64,000 bases of DNA from Desarmillaria ectypa (Eukaryota; Basidiomycota; Agaricomycetes; Agaricales; Physalacriaceae). The position numbers were made by a program, and so were the translations under genes. Every line of letters starts with the position of its first letter. Positions within the stretch are counted from its first letter, which is position 1. The notes beneath the pieces were generated by a model. The model had not been told where the DNA came from. It ran no database searches and saw only the letters and a list, made by a program, of their open reading frames with translations. The stretch is from NCBI GenBank assembly GCA_030407005.1, contig JAUDYN010000002.1:1-64000 (forward strand). Direction: 5' to 3'. Positions 47,351 through 57,802 of this stretch are shown in pieces.

Positions 47351-50300
47351 CTAAGGTTCTTCCAAAGGGGTGTCGTATTGTGTTGCGATTTGATTGACCC
47401 AATACTGATCAATCAGCTTTTTCCATATTTCTTCGTCTGGATTGATGATCCATTTGACACGTCCATCTGTTCTTTTGGCGAGGTAGGCTACATCGCCGTG
47501 TTCCGAATATTCGTGGTCCAGTATTTTGACCACTATTTTCCTGGTTGCGATTTTTGGAGTATATACGGCGCGGTTTATGTTGGCCTTATACTCTTGGATC
47601 GCTTCCGAGGCGTTCTTCATTTCATTCTCTCGGACCCATGAATTGTGTTCACGAGTCCATCCCTTCCCTAGATGGTTGTCCTCGCTTGGACCGTACCTTT
47701 CTGGTGCGCGAGTCCAAGACTTCTTCGATTTCGTACTCTTCTTGTCCATCGATGAGGTCGGGAGGAGGAGGAGGCGGTTGTTCTTGGTTTACAAACGAGG
47801 GTGCGACATATGGAGTCAGCAGTTTCTCATTGAACCGGGGATGAATCTTCCAGTGGGGTGGCAGTTTTAGTTTGTATGCTGCCAATCCTGACTTTTCAAC
47901 GATTTCGAACGGTCCCGTTCGTTTGTCATCAAGTTTTTTCTTTGGTCGTGGAAGGTGAAGGTTGGCGGTATCAAGCCATACCTTGTCTCCAATTTGGTAC
48001 TCTCGTTGAGTCTGTTTCTTTTTATCATATTGCTCCTTCATTTGCGTTGCCGCCTTTTCCAATGCTTCATGGACCTCCTTATGGACTTTGGCCATGGTTT
48101 CCGTAAAGTCAACGGCTGTAGGGTTTACAAAGCCGGTTTTCTGTATTGACTCAGGGATGAGTCGAGGATTTCGTCCGTATAGGACCATGAAAGGACTCTT
48201 GCCTGTAGCCGAGTGAACTCAGTTATTGTGGGCAAATTCTGCGAGTGGTAGCCATGCTACCCAGTCGGTCTGTCTATGGTTGACAAAGATATGAAGGTAT
48301 TTTTCAACCTCCTGGTTGACTCTCTCTGTCTGCCCGTCTGTCTGCGGATGATAAGCTGTAGACGCGTTTTGAGTGATATTCAGCATTCAATATAGTTCTT
48401 TCATGAATGCTGAAACGAATTGGGGTCCTCTGTCGGAGATGACCACCTGCGGCATTCCATGCTTCGCATATACTTGGTTGCGAAGGATTAACGCCCATCC
48501 TTCTGCTGATAGTTCCTCATTGCATGGAATCAAGAGGATATTTTTGGAAAAACGGTCTATGATGACTAGTAGAGCGTCAAATCCATCTGACTCCGGGAGT
48601 CCGGTGATCATATCGACTGAGATATGTGTCCATGGCGTATCAGGAATTGCATTGGGGTGAAGAGGGGCCGCCTTGGCCTGTGTATCGCTCTTTGTCCTTT
48701 GACAAGTTTCACATCCTTTGATGTAAGATTCTACGTCCTTCTTCATCTTCGGCCACCAATACTCACGGAGTATGAGTTCTTTGGTTTTGGCGATTCCAGG
48801 GTGTCCAGCGGTGATATGATCATGGAATTGTGCAATGATCTCTCCGCGTAACATTGAGTCGTTGGGAACATAGACTCGTCCGTCGTACCACAGGATTTCG
48901 TTCTCCTGTGTGATTCCTCTTTCATGGTTGAGGGATTTTTCGATTCCCTGGTCCCACTGTTCCTTCTGTTTTGTTGCGTCTCTTATACGCGTGATTCTTT
49001 CTTCCGTGGTTGGCATTATCAAGGCGCGGAAGTGTTCTGGGGATAGAATGACAATATCTTTGTTGTCTTCTTTTCCCTGATCGTGATCATCTCGTCTACT
49101 GAGAAGATCAGCTTTTTGATTAGCGGTTCCAGCTTTATGTTGAAGGATAAAGTGGTATTCCGCTAGTTCAGTGACCCATCGCGCTTGTCGGCGATTCAAC
49201 TTCTGGGGTTTTCGGAAGTATTGGAGATTCTGGTGGTCAGTCCAGATCTCGACGGTCTCTTTGGCGCCCATGAGATAATGACGCCATTCTTCTAATGCTA
49301 GCATGATGGCTAGCAATTCTTTGTCATAGATCTCGTAATTGCGCTCGGTAGCGGTGAGCGCCTTGGACATAAAGGCAACGGGTCTCCATTTGCCTTCTTT
49401 TTCTTGGCTGAGAACTGCGCCAATGGCTCCGTCACTTGCATCTGCTTCTACTCGGAATTTTCCATCATCCGAGGGAATCGTTAGGACTACGTTTGTCGTC
49501 ATCAGCTTCTTGATTTGATCAAACGCCTGTTCTTGTTCTGATCCCCAGGTCCAGTCTACTTTTCCGGTTAACTGGGTGAGGGGGCGGACTATTTTGGAAT
49601 AGTCTTTGATGAACTTTTGATAGAAGTTCGTGAATCCTAAGAAGGATTGTAGTTCCTTCTTTTTCGTTGGGGTTGGCCATTCCGCTATTCCTGCTATCTT
49701 GACTGGATCCATGCGAATGGCATCTTCGCTTATGATGACCCCAAGGTATTCCGTCTCGAGTACCTCAAACTCACATTTCTTGGCTTTGAGGAACAGCTTG
49801 TTTTCTCGAAGTCGTTGGAGTACTTGTCGTACTATGTTCCGGTGTTCTGTTAAGGATTTTGTGAAGATAAGTATGTCGTTGAGGTAAATGGTGACTTTTC
49901 CTCCGGCGATTAAATCCTTAAATATGTCATTCATCATCCACTGGAAGGTGGCTGGTGAGTTGGTGAGCCCGAAGAACATTACCATGGGTTCAAAGAGCCC
50001 TCGATTAGTTCTGAACATGGCTTTTTCTTCGTCTCCGTCTTGAATATGGACATTGTTGTATCCCCATCATACATCTAGCTTGGAGAAGTATTTGGCTCCT
50101 TGTAATTTATCGATAAGCTCTGAGATGAGTGGAAGGGGATAACGATTCTTTATCGTTATTTCATTCAGTTTTCGATAATCCTGGACTGGTCGTAGGGAGC
50201 CATCTTTTTTCTTAACAAAGAAGAAAGGAGAGGCGAATGGGGATTTCGAGGGACGAATACGTCCTGAATCTAAATTCTCATCTAAGAATTTATCCAATTG

Positions 50301-52190
50301 TTCCTGCTCATTGCGATTGAGCGGGTACACCTTGCAATCTAAGGTAGATTTTGTGTTGGGGATTAGCTCGATGGCATGGTCCCAGGTTCTTCGTTCTGGT
50401 AATTCGTCAAAGCTTTCTTTAGCGAATAAATCTCTAAAGCTTTGATACTGAGGAGGTACGAGTTCCTCGAATGTCTGCTCTGGTTTCTCAGCGTTAGCTG
50501 CAGCTGCTAACTCATTCACATGATGGACGGCACGAAGGATGATTTCTTCTTGCATATTGACAGCAAGAATACTTTCTCCTTCTTCGAGCTCTTCGTCCCA
50601 TCGGTCTTCTTCATCTGCGTCTGGCAGGGTGAAGTGGTTCTGGACACAATGACATCGTCCGAATGTCAAGGTGCCCGCCTTCCAGTTGACGAAAGGGTTG
50701 TGGCGTTTAAGCCAGTCATGTCCCAAATATACGGTTTTGGAACCTAAGTCGGTGACTGCAAGATCAATGCGTTCACTATGTCCTCCAATTGTCATTCGCA
50801 GTTCTACAAACTCGGTGACATCCCCTGCTTTGTTGCGTGTTCCATCGGCATTATAGACTGGTATAGGGGCTGCAGCCTTCCTGGTGTCCAACTGGTGTTG
50901 TTGGACGTATGTTCGGTTGATAGAGCTGCCCGTGCAACTGCTATCCAACAACGCTCGGGTTGTCAATACTCTTTTCCCGGTACATGGGGAAAGTTGAATA
51001 TCTACCAAGAAGTCTCGACCGGAACTCTTGGTGCCTCGAATATAACAAATGGGTTCGTGTAATTCGTAGAGGTGTTCCCGGGCCAGGCTTTCTTCTGTTT
51101 GTAAGCTTTGGATAAGCTCATCGTCGATTTCTCCAAGTCGTTTGGGGTGTACCCAAATGGAAAGAACCGCTTTGGCGTTTGCCAAATTTTTGGAGTTGCA
51201 TATAGCGCGCATTGTCCAGTCAATTCTGAATGGTTTGAACCATTGGAATTCGTCTTGCTTCCCTGTACGTTCAGAAGACTTTTTCAGCTTTCCCGTACAT
51301 TCGAAAGCAATTGATACCCCCTTGTTAAGATCGGTATCAGTTTTGACACTTCCCGGTACTTTCGGAAGGTCGAGTTTCTGTTTTTCCGGTGTTCTGCATA
51401 TCGGGGTACTGGCTTTGGATTGGCTGTCTTGCCACATCCTAAACGCTGTATCATCTTCTTCGTCGGGTACTTCAACGATGGTAGTTCTGCTGAAATGCCC
51501 CCTTTTTACCACCTGGGCACTAGCAGGATCCTGTCCCTTTTCCTCGGCCAGCACCACTCGCGACGGAGTTTGAAGTTCCTTGGTCATTGACTCCCAGCTA
51601 GTGCCTAAGGCGACCTTCACATGGTTGTTGACCCTGTGACTTGCCGGCCCGGTTTGGTACTCAGCTTTGTCAAGTTTTCCACTCCCTGGACCGGTTCGTC
51701 CGGGTAGAGCCTGGCCTTGGTTAGAGGCACTGTCCTGGTCCTCCACTGACCCTGGCTGAACTGGTGAGCTTGCCCCGCTGCTCGAAGCGGGTACTGGGAC
51801 GGTCGGACTTCTGGGAGGCCCGGGGGCGTCCCGCCTACTGGTCCCTGCTCGTCACTGTGCGCTCAGCGGTGTATCCAGTGAGCACTGCTTGTTGGACTTT
51901 GTTGCGGTGCCAACACCACTTGGCAAGTCCCGCTCCAGTTCATTGGAGGCTCGGGATTTGTCACTACAGATACTGGTGTCAGCGTCTTCTAGTAGTATGA
52001 CATACCTGTTTGCTTTTGTTGATTCTTTCTTTGTCTTCGGCTTCGGTGAAGTCATAGATATATTTTTTGTAGGTATTTTTCTGTCTTTGTAATAATCAGT
52101 CTGACCCGCGGAAACCGAGGACACACCTTGAGACTTGGGCGTGCAAGGGGAATCGAACCCTTGATGCCCTACTCTTTTACCTCCTCGATC
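47351..52190 (-). pseudogene. pol: pol polyprotein (PR-RT-RH-IN-chromodomain), disrupted
   Basis: One reading frame runs from the gag overlap to 47649 and then changes frame to the stop at 47351. Protease is near 50.9 kb, with LLDSSCTGS where a D-S/T-G is expected. Reverse transcriptase follows (KKDGSLRPVQDYRKLN; YLNDILIF where YxDD is expected). RNase H has EADASDGA, YDKELLA and WTDHQNL. Integrase has an HHCC finger (HITAGHPG...CETCQ), a core with VDMITGLP and SDRGPQF, and [10 protein letters not shown] after a stop. A chromodomain spans about 47741-47600 and a chromo-like repeat about 47540-47390. In-frame TGA codons lie at 51852-51854, 50067-50069, 48387-48389 and 48219-48221. A net loss of about 5 nt shifts frame inside the chromodomain near 47680. 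Not functional as it stands. Confidence 0.93.
52144..52163 (-). other. Hairpin just after the gag stop
   Basis: A perfect 6-bp stem (CAAGGG with CCCTTG) and an 8-nt loop start six bases after the gag TAG (52169-52171). The loop reads TTCGATTC on the minus strand, like a tRNA T-loop. The pol frame is open through this point, one base back from gag, so the hairpin could act in gag-pol expression; that is inference. Confidence 0.5.
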
Positions 52191-54540
52191 TTGGAGGTGC
52201 TTGGCACCACTGCGTCAGTGGGCCCCACGTATCTCACTACGTTCTTCTCTTTTCTTGTAGGGCAATCCCTGCTCAGGTGACCCTTTTGGTCGCACCTGAA
52301 GCAGCGCCCCTCGGCTCGTTGCTGGTCTACATCCATAGGCTTCCCCGCCCCCCCGTACATTGTCCACTTACCGGTTCCAACATCGCGACCGGCCCCTCCA
52401 CTCCCAGTACTTGGCTTTGCAGCCGAGGGACTCGTCACCCCAGCGGTGTTCTTGCCGCTGGGTTGTTGTTGTTGGGGACGCGGGCCCTGCTTCTGGCCAT
52501 CCCGAGGCGTATTTGTGGTCTGGTCAAAGACCCACTTCCGCTGCCTCTCTTCATACATTCGTAGAATGCGTTCCTTCCATTCAGGGTATGAGCGTGGAAT
52601 GCTCACCCCCATATTTGAAATAAAGGTGGTGTACGAACTAGGCACCCCTAGTCGTACCGCCTTTACCATCGCTCCCCGCTCCGCTTCATCGGATCTCCGG
52701 CCCGCTAGCTTTGCTTCTTCTTCCAACTTCTGGAAGTAGTGGGAGGCGGGCTGTGCTCCCATGCGCAAGTCGAACATGCGCTTTTCGTGTATTTCCTCGA
52801 TCGCTGGATCTCGGAATTGTCTTGTGACTAGGTCGACGAAGTCGGCCCAGTCGGGGTATCGGAAGTGGGCAGCGGTGCCGTCAAAGGCATCGCCTACCCA
52901 ATATTCAGGTCTCTTGTAGACCCACCAGTCCTTGGCGGCACTCTCAAAGTGGGATGTCGCGAATAGTACCAGGTGCGACGGCACCTGGAAATAGTGTCGG
53001 AACACTTCAAAATAAGCGATACAATCGCCTATGAAGCGTTCAATGTCGTCATGGTCCCCTTTGAATGGGGCAGGGACCTTGACAAGGGTCGGCTTGATGC
53101 CCAGATAGGGGGCATCAGCGGCGGCATTCCCGACCGGATTTGGGATTGGGTCAGGTGGTCCCTGACCAGGAGGAGGTCTTGGGATCGAAAATCGATCCAG
53201 CCTGTACCCCGGGTACCCTCTTGGTGGTCCCGGCGGTCTTCCTCTTTCTGGCTCCTTCTCTCGCTCTTGGACTCGGAGATAGTCCGCCAGTGTCTTGCGG
53301 GCGGCGTCCTCCTTGTCGAGCTCACTGCGCATTTCCGCTATGCGCCGTTCTTTCTCCTGTAACTCAGTTCGCATCTGCTGCCGAGTTTCTTCTGCTGTGG
53401 CAGGATTCCTTGGCGCCCCTGTGGTGGCGCTTCCTGCCGGCGGGACTGAAGATTGACTGGTCGCGATTGGCACGAATCTGGTGATTGACGATGAGGGCCC
53501 TGGCATTGCTAGGGCCTTCCATCGGTATCTGGATGGGGTCGCCCCTATTGAGGGCAAGCCACTCATCCATTTCCATTCTGGGTTCGTCCCAGAGGTCTCG
53601 GGCTTCAACGTCCCTTCGTTGAATTTCCCATGCGGCGGTCCGGTAGGGACCGAATATTCTCCGATCGTAGTCGGAGAGTTCTGGCCAGGTGTAGTTGAGC
53701 CCGTTGGAGTTGAAGGGATTGTCGGGGGCCTGGGCAACGGCCTGGGTGTGGTTTCCGACGAGGCCGTCGTTGGACTCGTCATCGGAGATTTCGATGATGG
53801 GGAGGGAGGAGAGGGAGAATTCTTCCTCGCTTGGCCACCGCTCTCGGCTCCACGGGCCGTAGGGGTGGGTTCGATCCATACCGGGATCGTCGGGGTGGCG
53901 GGGTTGGGGTTCGTCGGAGTCAGATCCGTTGTTGCTGTTGCTTTCGCTGTTGGGCGACGAGGAGTCGGATCTTCGCCGAGATGGACGAGGGGCGGGGGTT
54001 CTTGGACGAGGGGGGGGGCCGGGGTATGGGGGCGGGGGTTCATCCCCATCAGACCATACGTCCCCCTCGTGTTCCTCGGTCTCCTCGGGACCGAGTGCTG
54101 GTTGCTCCATTGCGACGGTGGGTCGTTCCATCCGGCGCCGGAGTAGGAGGGCTCTCTCATTGTAGGCGAGAGCGTTTCAGGCAATCTGGGCCCGAAGTTC
54201 TGTGATCCCCTGAGACGGGGGTCGCAAATTAGTGCTCTCCTCGGAGGAGGAGGAGGAGGGCCCGATGATGAATCGGGCCCGGGGATGAACGAGTGGTAGT
54301 TCCTCTCGTTCTCCCAATCTTGCGGGGGGTATCCCCCTGGGAAGGTCATTTGTTTCGGGCGGAACGGGGTGGGGCTGTGGTTCTGGTCTCCGGGGTTGCC
54401 TTCTTAGCAAGGCCCGGAGTTCTTCCTCGTAAATGAGTACGGCGAGGACCGTAAAGAAAGATAGTAATATGGCACCGCCAATGGCGACGCCGAGGGAAAC
54501 AGTTCGGGGTTCTTGAGAGTTTCTGTCTTCTCCGGACATG
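52169..54540 (-). pseudogene. gag: gag polyprotein, disrupted
   Basis: The first ATG downstream of the 5' LTR is at 54540 (MSGEDRNSQEPRTVSLG). That frame carries a hydrophobic helix at residues 14-37, is cut by TGA at 54177-54179, continues in the same frame to 53364, and has normal protein composition (for example YTWPELSDYDRRIFGPY). The rest of gag lies in a different frame ending at 52169. It contains a coiled coil (RIAEMRSELDKEDAARK), a capsid-like helical region (FKGDHDDIERFIGDCIAYF...DWWVYKRP) and a CCHC zinc knuckle (CFRCDQKGHLSRDC). The second frame is open back to 54349, but its upstream part is Ser/Pro/Thr-rich and is probably a shadow. The frame change, near 53.48 kb, could be an indel in this copy or programmed. 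Confidence 0.85.
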
Positions 54541-54584
54541 AGTTCTTCTATACGGCTAGCGTAATAGAAGAGAAGTTGGTTGGA

Positions 54585-54598
54585 TATCTCTTGTTTTA
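54585..54598 (-). other. Primer-binding site, self-priming type
   Basis: The 14 nt next to the 5' LTR read TAAAACAAGAGATA on the minus strand. They are perfectly complementary to 54741-54754 inside the same LTR. No TGG start, usual for tRNA-primed sites, is present. Confidence 0.75.
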
Positions 54599-55021
54599 TG
54601 TTAGGCACTGCCTTGAGCACGTGACTTGGGACAGTCAGCTGATCCTCTCTGGGCCGTTACGCATTCGAACGATCACCCAAGTGAGAGAACTACGCTAATA
54701 GTCTTTAGTGTAGTGCGAGTAAGGAGTTTATAGTGTTAATTAAAACAAGAGATAGAGTACAATGGGCTAATATACTCTGTTTATATAGTATTCCTACGGC
54801 GTTATATTTAGGTGAAACGTTACAGTCCATGCACAAACGGTGTCGAAGTAGGACGATCCGGGAGGATCATGGAACCAATGAGAGTTGTCTGGGGTGACAG
54901 ACGGTGAGAACAAGGGTGGTATCCGGCGAATAGCTGGATACGAGTTGGTTTCTGGACTAGATTAGATGGATGAGTCATGGATATGACTCAGATAAGATAA
55001 GATAATGGAAAAATCGTAACA
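54599..55021 (-). repeat. 5' LTR of the Gypsy element
   Basis: 423 bp. On the minus strand a TATA box (around 54780-54788) is followed about 30 nt later by the self-complement TATCTCTTGTTTTA (54754-54741). The transcript is therefore expected to start at or near that complement. It carries TG or CA at the four sites where the other LTR has CG. Confidence 0.95.
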
Positions 55022-55026
55022 ATTTT

Positions 55027-55606
55027 GGCTTTGAGCAAAGAGTAGTGTGAATAAGGATCTAGATGCTGAATACATTAATTACTGGAAATGTGCGATTTTA
55101 ATAGGCACAGAGAGGGTGATACTGAGAGGAGCATCTCCAGAGCAATGGGGATCTCTGTGAGGATTTTGTTCAGGATGCCTGAATCAGAAGGTGATATGAG
55201 CCTTGGTATACTGAGGATGACAATTGTGGACCATAGCAACTTTGACAAGAGGGTAATACTTCTCCATGTGCTGTTTACTTTCCTGATGACCCAGGTGCTA
55301 TCAGAGAGATAAAAGGACTGCACTGACCTCTTTCTATCTAATGGATAGTGCTTGAAGATTTTTTAGAGGACATTCACTGGAAGGATGGTTGATGGATCCA
55401 TCACATGTGGCCCTAGTATGATTAGGTTACTTGTTATAAAAGCCATTTTCATGAAATACACTCACCTGAACACTGAGCAAAGTCTGGTGTTGATTATCAA
55501 TGATGGCAGTTCTATAAGAAGCCTGGTTGTGTGGATATAGATGGTATTTGTTTACACATGTTTTTTCAGCTTTGCTGCCCTGTTGCCAAGGCATTGAAAC
55601 AAAATT
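55027..55606. repeat. CpG-stripped block 2, right part
   Basis: Continuation of 45871-46890 after the Gypsy insertion; almost no CpG. A 74-codon plus frame at 55088-55312 is hydrophobic at its end, but nothing is recognised. Confidence 0.65.
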
Positions 55607-55854
55607 TGTTGGAATTTGAGAGTTGAGCTGAGATGATGGCAATCTGGCATCATGCCAAACTTGCTGATTAAGAGAGAAGTATTAGGGAAAGTGTAGAAGA
55701 TTCTAGTAAATTAGCATTTGGTATATAAGTAGGTACAGTAGTGTACATCTGCATGCATTTGCAGAGCTCAGCCAAGTGCAATACTATTGGCCTGACACCA
55801 TGCATGTACTAACTGGGAACAAACTGATCTCTCCATCCCCCATTTTTTACAACA
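55607..55854 (+). mobile_element. Solo LTR, family 1, copy D (CpG-free)
   Basis: A 248-bp LTR with TGTTGGAATTTG at the left and TTACAACA at the right. It has a perfect AAATT target duplication (55602-55606 and 55855-55859). It contains no CpG at all, while copy B has eight. Confidence 0.93.
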
Positions 55855-55859
55855 AAATT

Positions 55860-57060
55860 AAAATAGCAAACAAAATTGGAAATTGTCCTCAAACTAAGAC
55901 ATAAACACAACAAAAAATGAGATATATAACCATTCGAGGTCACTGTGAGCCCCTCCACATCATCTCTCTTATACTTTTTGCCACACTTTCATTCCCCCCA
56001 TATATCAGTGCATTTGCGAAACCAACAAACTGTGTCAGTGCCTGCATGATATTCAGAACCCTAGATGAATAACTCAATGCAATTACAGATTCCTGGTATC
56101 CAGAGTACTATGATATATGTGATTTGATATGCATTCAAAAGCAAGATTCTCAAGATTTTCTTTTGCTGGTCATGAGGATGAGGGGAAACACTTGCAAAGA
56201 TGCTTCGAGGTGAAGATCAGTGATTTTTGGTTTCAATGTACATGTTTGAAGATTGATTGTAGGGCATCTTGATGTGGTACTCATGCATCTGAATCAATCC
56301 AGAGAATTGTTCACTAAGATTGTGGAATCTGTTGTGCATGTTCATTCTTGAAAGAGGGGTACTCCACATTGAAACTAAGCAAATGACTTCATCTTCATAG
56401 ATACATGGGTATGTATGCATACAGTCATGCACCATGTACTAGGGTTAATTGAGCAACACGATCATCTAGACATACCTATCTTGATGGATATGAACGGGAA
56501 ACACCACCCGTGAGTCAGTACATTGCGCACATAGACAGCCTTGCGTGTTAGCCAGCTGAGAGATGCTATCAGTGGGAAATATGATCATAGCAAAGTATTT
56601 TCATAACACCAATTAACAGACATCGCAGTATAGTAGCATTTTCCAAATGCAATGAAGCCTGCATATATATGATTATCAGTCAGCTTAGGTTATAATCACT
56701 ACAGAGGATATTGCCCACTGGTCAAGAGAGGCATCACCCAGGTACAGTGACAGTCCATGACCACGAACTTGTCTTTGGTTATATGTCATCTATGAAGATC
56801 ATGAGAGTGAGGATCATAATGGTGACTACAGAGATTGCCAGGATCGACGTATTGGTCACCTGTACTTGTCGTGGTTTAGCCTCGAAATACATGTATGGAC
56901 CGTTTGATATTATCTATAGAGTTGTTTGATAAACCCATTTGCGATACAAGCTAGAGTTCGTGATAACGGACTAGTAGTGAGAACGATTGATCTAGATTTT
57001 ACATCCGTCGAAGCCTTGAAAGGCCTGAATATTCCATGTGTATCATGTCTTCCCATTTTA
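55860..57060 (-). pseudogene. Decayed seven-helix-like membrane-protein gene
   Basis: Minus-strand pieces read FVGFANALIYGG near 56.0 kb, similar to the exon at 36888-37085, and an ILAISVVTIMILTLMIFI helix near 56.8 kb. The stretch 56575-57010 aligns in the same direction with 40560-41000. The left part (to about 56450) is CpG-poor and the right part is not. Too broken for an exon chain. Confidence 0.45.
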
Positions 57061-57802
57061 TGGCTCTACTACACATCCGTCCACTGCAGCCTGGCTGATC
57101 TATGATCATGGGGAAATGGCTCCAGTATCCGACGACCCACGAGGTTCTTGGTTATTGTAAGGACGGGATGGCCAGTATTTTTGATAACTGACCATGTTTG
57201 TGTAACAGACGAAAAAGGAGCCATTGTTGCGCTATAAATTGAGGTACGGATGGATAGTTGCCTTAGGTAACAATTTGTAGCTCGCGCCGCAGCAGACGCC
57301 ATGGGAATTAGTATGCAAACACTCAGCAGCATATTGTCTTGATCCTTGAAGCATAGCTATTCTACAAAGAAATTTTACTAAAACATAAAAGCAGTGACAT
57401 TGTATGGTCGGTCATCTTGGGAGTGCTTTGACGATGAGATCTTGGTAAGCGGTTCCGTTATTATCATTGATAACTACTTACGTCTTTCGCAGTATCCAGA
57501 AAACTATCCTTACTGGTGTCCAGAATAAGCGCATTCTTGTGCTTCAGACGCAAAGTCATCGTTTTGTTCGTCCATTGATTGTCAATAGAAATGGTGCCTG
57601 CAATGTTTTATTTCCTGTATTGGGGAACAGTCTCAAGACAATGTAGAGTGCCACCCATCCCTCATGTATTTCCTTTCCCTTCAAAAGCCGAAGACAGAGC
57701 CGCATCCACTTTCCTCAGTATTGCGCACTTCGCACCGGCCTCACGCCCAACACCAACTCTCCATATTTCTGCCGTTCAGTCATTCCCCCTCCTCTAACAG
57801 AG
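57061..57802. other. Intergenic; promoter side of the 57803 gene
   Basis: 57069-57332 (-) begins MLLSVCILIPMASAAA, like a signal peptide, and runs 87 codons with no recognised domain. Pyrimidine-rich sequence precedes the ATG at 57803, as in many basidiomycete promoters. Confidence 0.35.

Larger units (their letters stand above)
46896..55021 (-). mobile_element. Complete Ty3/Gypsy chromovirus, recently degraded
   Basis: An 8,126-bp element with two 423-bp LTRs, transcribed right to left. Target duplication is ATTTT (46891-46895 and 55022-55026). Internal order on the minus strand is primer site, gag with CCHC knuckle, protease, reverse transcriptase, RNase H, integrase and chromodomain, then polypurine tract. 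This order (integrase after RNase H) plus the chromodomain identifies a chromovirus of the Ty3/Gypsy group. LTRs differ at four sites, so insertion is comparatively recent. Five in-frame TGA codons and two altered catalytic residues make this copy defective. Confidence 0.96.

Noticed and set aside
52141..52170. tRNA 3' half (T-arm and acceptor-like sequence, minus strand)
   Set aside because: The T-loop has eight instead of seven bases, no D-arm or anticodon arm precedes it, and it lies between gag and pol inside a retroelement.
53481..54205. Long plus-strand ORFs inside the Gypsy element (for example 53481-54146)
   Set aside because: They lie opposite the gag frame, are Gly/Val/Arg-rich and follow the composition of the antisense strand; shadows.
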